Assembly: GCA_019448385.1 (NCBI GenBank)
Contig: JAGTXO010000065.1
Coordinates: 1-64,000, forward strand
Direction of reading: 5' to 3'
DNA: 64,000 nt
Source of the DNA: Diacronema lutheri
Taxonomy: Eukaryota; Haptophyta; Pavlovophyceae; Pavlovales; Pavlovaceae
The position numbers and the translations under genes were made by a program. Positions 60,895-64,000 of this stretch are shown here, one piece after another (the stretch's first letter is position 1; each line of letters begins with the position of its first letter). The notes beneath the pieces are model-generated. The model saw only the letters and a program-made list of their open reading frames with translations, was not told the origin of the DNA and made no database searches.

Positions 60895-62155
60895 GCTGCG
60901 AGGGGGCGCAGCGGCGCGCGCGCACACGCGGGCGCAAGTGCTGCGTGCCGCGCAGGCGGCACTCGACCCCCGTCTGGCGCCTCGCACGGCCGCCCGTGCG
61001 CCCGGCGCGCCGTCACATCCGCGCCCACAAGGCCACTCGCCAAAACCGGAGTTCCCGCCAAATCCGGAGGTGTGGCTGTCAACTGCCAAGGTGGCTGGGC
61101 GCGCGCCGGCACCGAGAAGTCGAAGAGCGCATTCTCGTCATACCCGGCTGCGCGTCCTCCACCCGCGCCTCCCCAAGCGCCCGGCGCGACGACGCCCGCC
61201 GGCTGCGCCGAGCCGAGCGGAAGCGCGCGCGCGGTCGGCGTGGCGGCGCCTGCAAGGTAGGCGCAGTCCGGCGGTCGAGGCGAGCAGTCCGGCGGTCGAG
61301 GCGAGCGGTGCGCGCGCTCCGACTGCGAGCGCGGCGCGCGCGAGCAATGTACCGCGCGCGCCACCTCGTCCACCATTTCCGCCTCCGCCGCCTCGCTCGC
61401 AGCCGCAGCCGCAGCCGCAGCCGCAGCCGCAGCCGCAGCCGCAGCCGCAGCCGCGGTGGCGTCGTCAGGGAGCGCAACGTCTGCGACCGCGTCGAGCGTG
61501 ACGACGAGGTGGTGCTCGTGGTGGCAGAGCGAAGCAAGGACAATGTGACGCAAGCAGAGCGCTGCGCCCACGCTCGCGACACCCGGCCACGCGTCGAGGA
61601 CGGCGCGGTGCATCGTGCAGCCGAGCGCGCCGCTGCCATCGCCAACGGTGAGCGCCGCGTGCTGGCGGCCGTCGCGCCCGCTGTAGCTGAGCACCTGCAC
61701 GCGAAGCCAATGCCGGTCAAGCTGGTGCGGGTGGCGGTATAGCCCCTGCCCCAGAGCGCGCGGCGCGCGCGGGCAAGGAGCGCGCGCGCGCGCGCGCGCG
61801 CGCGTGAGCGGCGCAAGCTGCGGCGCGACGGGCGGCCGCGGCCGCGACCAAGCGCCCGCGCTCGCGTCACCTCGAGTATCGCGGCGACGGTCGTGAACGA
61901 ACGAGCGGGCTGCGAACTGTGCGGCGCGATGCCTTCCCGCGGCGCGAGGAGCGTCTCCACCCTTGCGAGCAGCAGGCGCCACGCGCCGCTCGGCCGCCAA
62001 TCGGCCGCGTCGCCGCAGTCGACGCCGCGCCCGCGCGCGAGGCGCGGCGAGCGGCGCGCGACAGCCGAGCCGAGCTCGCTCGTGCGCGACGACTCGAAGG
62101 CGGTCAAGATCAGCCCGGCGGGCCCAGGGAAGGCGCGCTGGCTGCCGTCGTCCAT
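60255..62155 (-). CDS. HROB: HROB-like OB-fold recombination protein
   Basis: Exon 1 62155-61871 and exon 2 61721-60255, joined by a 149-base phase-0 intron (gtgacg...ccag), give about 583 residues. The N-terminus has the FPGPAGLIL motif that precedes the OB domain in HROB (C17orf53) proteins, then WRLLLARVETLL. Across the junction comes the OB fold: WLRVQVLSYSGRDGRQHAAL, TVGDGSGALGCTMHRAVLD, VGAALCLRHIVLASL and HLVVTLDAVADV. In animals HROB loads the MCM8-MCM9 helicase during recombination repair. The C-terminal 350 residues are Ala/Pro-rich and probably disordered, with Ala runs from GCN repeats. The order, with the OB fold before the disordered tail, differs from the human protein. Confidence 0.7.
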
Positions 62156-62433
62156 CCCCGCAGGGAGCAGCTGCGGGCTTGGGGCCGAAAAGGGCGGGAG
62201 CGACCAAGGAGTTCAGACAGGGCGTGGGCGGGGCGGCGAGTGACGAGGGAACGATGGCCGTGCCCGCTCTACCCACTCATGCACAGCGAGTGGCGGGCAG
62301 ACAAACGGGCACCACCCTGTGAAGCCCGCCCGCGCTGGCGGCGAGCATTTGGGCCATTCGCTCGGCACGCGCGGCTGTACGGTGGTGTGGACGGGCCATT
62401 CGCTCTTCCACGCTCCGAGCCGTTCACGCGCCC

Positions 62434-63586
62434 TCAAAGCGTGGGCGGGGCGTCGCGCGTTCCGGGCGCCTGGCCGCCCGCTCCGGCAGCGCCGCCAGCG
62501 GGCGAGGGCGGCGCGGAGGGGTGCAACGCAGCGACGGCATCCGAGAGCGCCTTGGCCGCCTTGGCCTTGGGCCGGACGACCTCGTCGACGAGCCCAAACT
62601 CGACCGCCTCCTCCGCCGAGAGGAAGCGGTCGCGGTCGAGCGCCGCCTCGATTTCCGCAAGGCCGCGTCCAGAGTGCGCCTCGAAGAGGCCGTACAGCCG
62701 CGCCTACGCCGGCACACGCGGGGCAGCCGCGGCGCGCGGCGGCGGCGCCAGACCCCACCGTAAGCAGCAGCCGCACGCCTGGCCGTCAAGGAAGCGGGGG
62801 GAGGGGGGAGGGGCAAAGGTGGCAAAGGTGGCAAAGGGGGGAAAGGCCGCACCTTGAGCTGGAGCATCTCGGCTGTGTGGATCTGAATGTCGGACGCCTG
62901 CCCGCTCACACCACCGTGCGGCTGGTCACACGCCGCGGCGGGCCAAGCGCGGGCGGAAGGCGCGCGAAAACTGAGGCCGCGCCCACACGCCCTTGGCGCG
63001 CGCGTGCGCGCGCGCGCGCAAAGCCTCGCCGGCGCGCGCGCCGACGGCGCACCTGGTGCACCATGATGCGCGCGTTGGGCAGCGAGCGCCGCAGCCCGGG
63101 CGAGCCCGCGGCAAGCAGCAGGCTTGCCATCGAGCACGCCTGCCCCACGCAGAGCGTCGAGACGGGCGCGCGCACAAACTGCATCGCGTCGTAGATCGCG
63201 AGGCCGGCGGTGACGAGGCCGCCTGGCGAGTTGATATACATGTGGATGGGCGCCTCCTGCGAGAGCGAATCGAGATAGAGGAGCTGTGCGACGACGAGCG
63301 CCGACGTGTTGTCATCCACCGGCCCGTTCACGCATAGGATCCGCTCGACGAGCAGCCGCGAGAAGATGTCGTACCCGCGCTCGCCGCGCGCGGTCGTCTC
63401 GACGACGTACGGGATGTTGAGCGCAGACGGCGGCGGGGCGGGCGGCGCGGCCCAGCCAGACCATGGTGTTGCCGCCGCCACGTGCCAGCTCGGCTGGGAT
63501 GTGTGCCGGTCGTACAGCCCGACCGGCGCTGAGGTCCAGGTCGACACCGCACGCCGGAGCGTCCACGAGCGTCGGAGCACGCCCAT
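62434..63586 (-). CDS. clpP: ClpP protease subunit, organelle-targeted
   Basis: Three exons, all phase 0: 63586-63053, 62921-62853 and 62703-62434, about 290 residues. A 55-residue Arg/Ser/Trp-rich leader looks like a transit peptide. The mature part is typical: [50 protein letters not shown] (nucleophile Ser) and NARIMVHQ (catalytic His at the exon end). Exon 2 supplies [20 protein letters not shown], and exon 3 supplies [20 protein letters not shown] with the catalytic Asp in DRD. The intron donors are gtgcgc and gtgcgg. It forms the barrel of the Clp protease in mitochondrion or plastid. The C-terminus is extended by about 40 Ala/Pro-rich residues. Confidence 0.92.
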
Positions 63587-63680
63587 TGCTGCGTCACTCG
63601 TCGCACGTCACGCGTGACGCGGTTTTGCTACGCGTTGGGTCTGGGGTCCGGCGGACGCCAGCCCAGACTGCGACAACGCG
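63587..63680. promoter_or_regulatory. 94-base divergent promoter of clpP and MBF1
   Basis: GC-rich spacer between two opposed ATGs. It contains CACGCGTGACGCG and TACGCGTTGGG. No TATA element. Confidence 0.4.
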
Positions 63681-64000
63681 ATGGCAGACGGGCAGGTGAG
63701 CGCGCGGCCGTTGGGCGTTCGCGCGGTCGCTCGGCGCGCACTCACGCGCCTCCTGCGCGGTGCGCGTGACCGCGCGCGCGTGGGCAGGATTGGAACACAG
63801 TCTCTTTCACCAAGCGGCCGAGCAAGCCGCCGAGCGCCGCCGCCAACAAGCAGGAGTTCAACAAGGCGCTGCGCGAGGGTGGCTCCATCGAGTCGACCAA
63901 AAAATGTGCGTCGCTGAGCGCGCGCGCCCGGGGGCGCAGCCGAGGCGCTCGCAACGTTGTGCGAACTGACGTTTTGCGCGCCACGCGGGTCGTGCGCGCC
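63681..64000 (+). CDS. MBF1: Multiprotein bridging factor 1 (5' part, cut by window end)
   Basis: Exon 1 63681-63695 encodes MADGQ. A phase-0 intron (gtgagc...ggcag) runs to 63787. Exon 2 from 63788 encodes DWNTVSFTKRP, then NKQEFNKALREGGSIESTKK, the conserved MBF1 N-terminal domain. The family then continues with a Phe/Tyr codon, which fits a phase-1 donor (T/gtgcgt) at 63906. The remaining helix-turn-helix domain lies beyond the window. MBF1 is a transcriptional coactivator that bridges TBP and bZIP factors. Confidence 0.85.

Overview
This is nuclear DNA from a GC-rich, probably flagellated, unicellular alga; a haptophyte-like genome is the closest fit I can suggest, but the sequence does not prove it. 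The reasons are very high GC, short GT-AG introns, eukaryote-only families (TBC1D31, VID27, HROB, DUF1764, STPG/ODF3-like, MBF1), a CHASE hybrid histidine kinase, and degenerate CCCTAA telomere-type repeats at base 1 in the orientation of a left chromosome end.

Layout. 1-330 is telomere-like repeat. 413-2104 encodes a membrane-anchored protein with two cyclophilin-like domains around a PAN/Apple-like module. 2.9-5.5 kb holds gene remnants and two 0.3 kb elements with long inverted termini arranged as one nested palindrome. 5.6-33 kb is mobile-element territory on the + strand: a frameshifted Pif1/Helitron-type helicase, a USP-like protease, and a giant three-exon gene (13942-32826, about 6,200 residues). 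That giant protein carries a Ulp1-like protease, further active and decayed protease-like domains, a YqaJ/lambda-type exonuclease, a chromodomain, and a C-terminal Fanzor (eukaryotic TnpB-like RNA-guided nuclease). It is the most unusual object in the window.

34.1-35.4 kb encodes a P-loop ATPase. 35.9-39.9 kb is an internally deleted Ty1/copia LTR retrotransposon whose right LTR touches an interstitial telomere-like array (39.95-40.65 kb) mixed with a degenerate subtelomeric repeat. From 41 kb rightwards the sequence is ordinary, compact and gene-dense with alternating strands: TBC1D31, an Ala-rich helical-repeat protein, a CHASE hybrid kinase, a fused cysteine desulfurase-TtcA tRNA thiolase, a sulfotransferase, DUF1764, VID27, an STPG protein, a small acidic repeat protein, HROB, ClpP and the start of MBF1. 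The contrast suggests that 1-40 kb is an accessory subtelomeric extension placed outside an older chromosome end.

Gene models were rebuilt by eye from frame changes that coincide with splice sites. Nearly all introns found are 100-220 bases, phase 0, and most start with GTGCG. Exon edges are inferences; domain calls rest on recognised motifs, not on searches.
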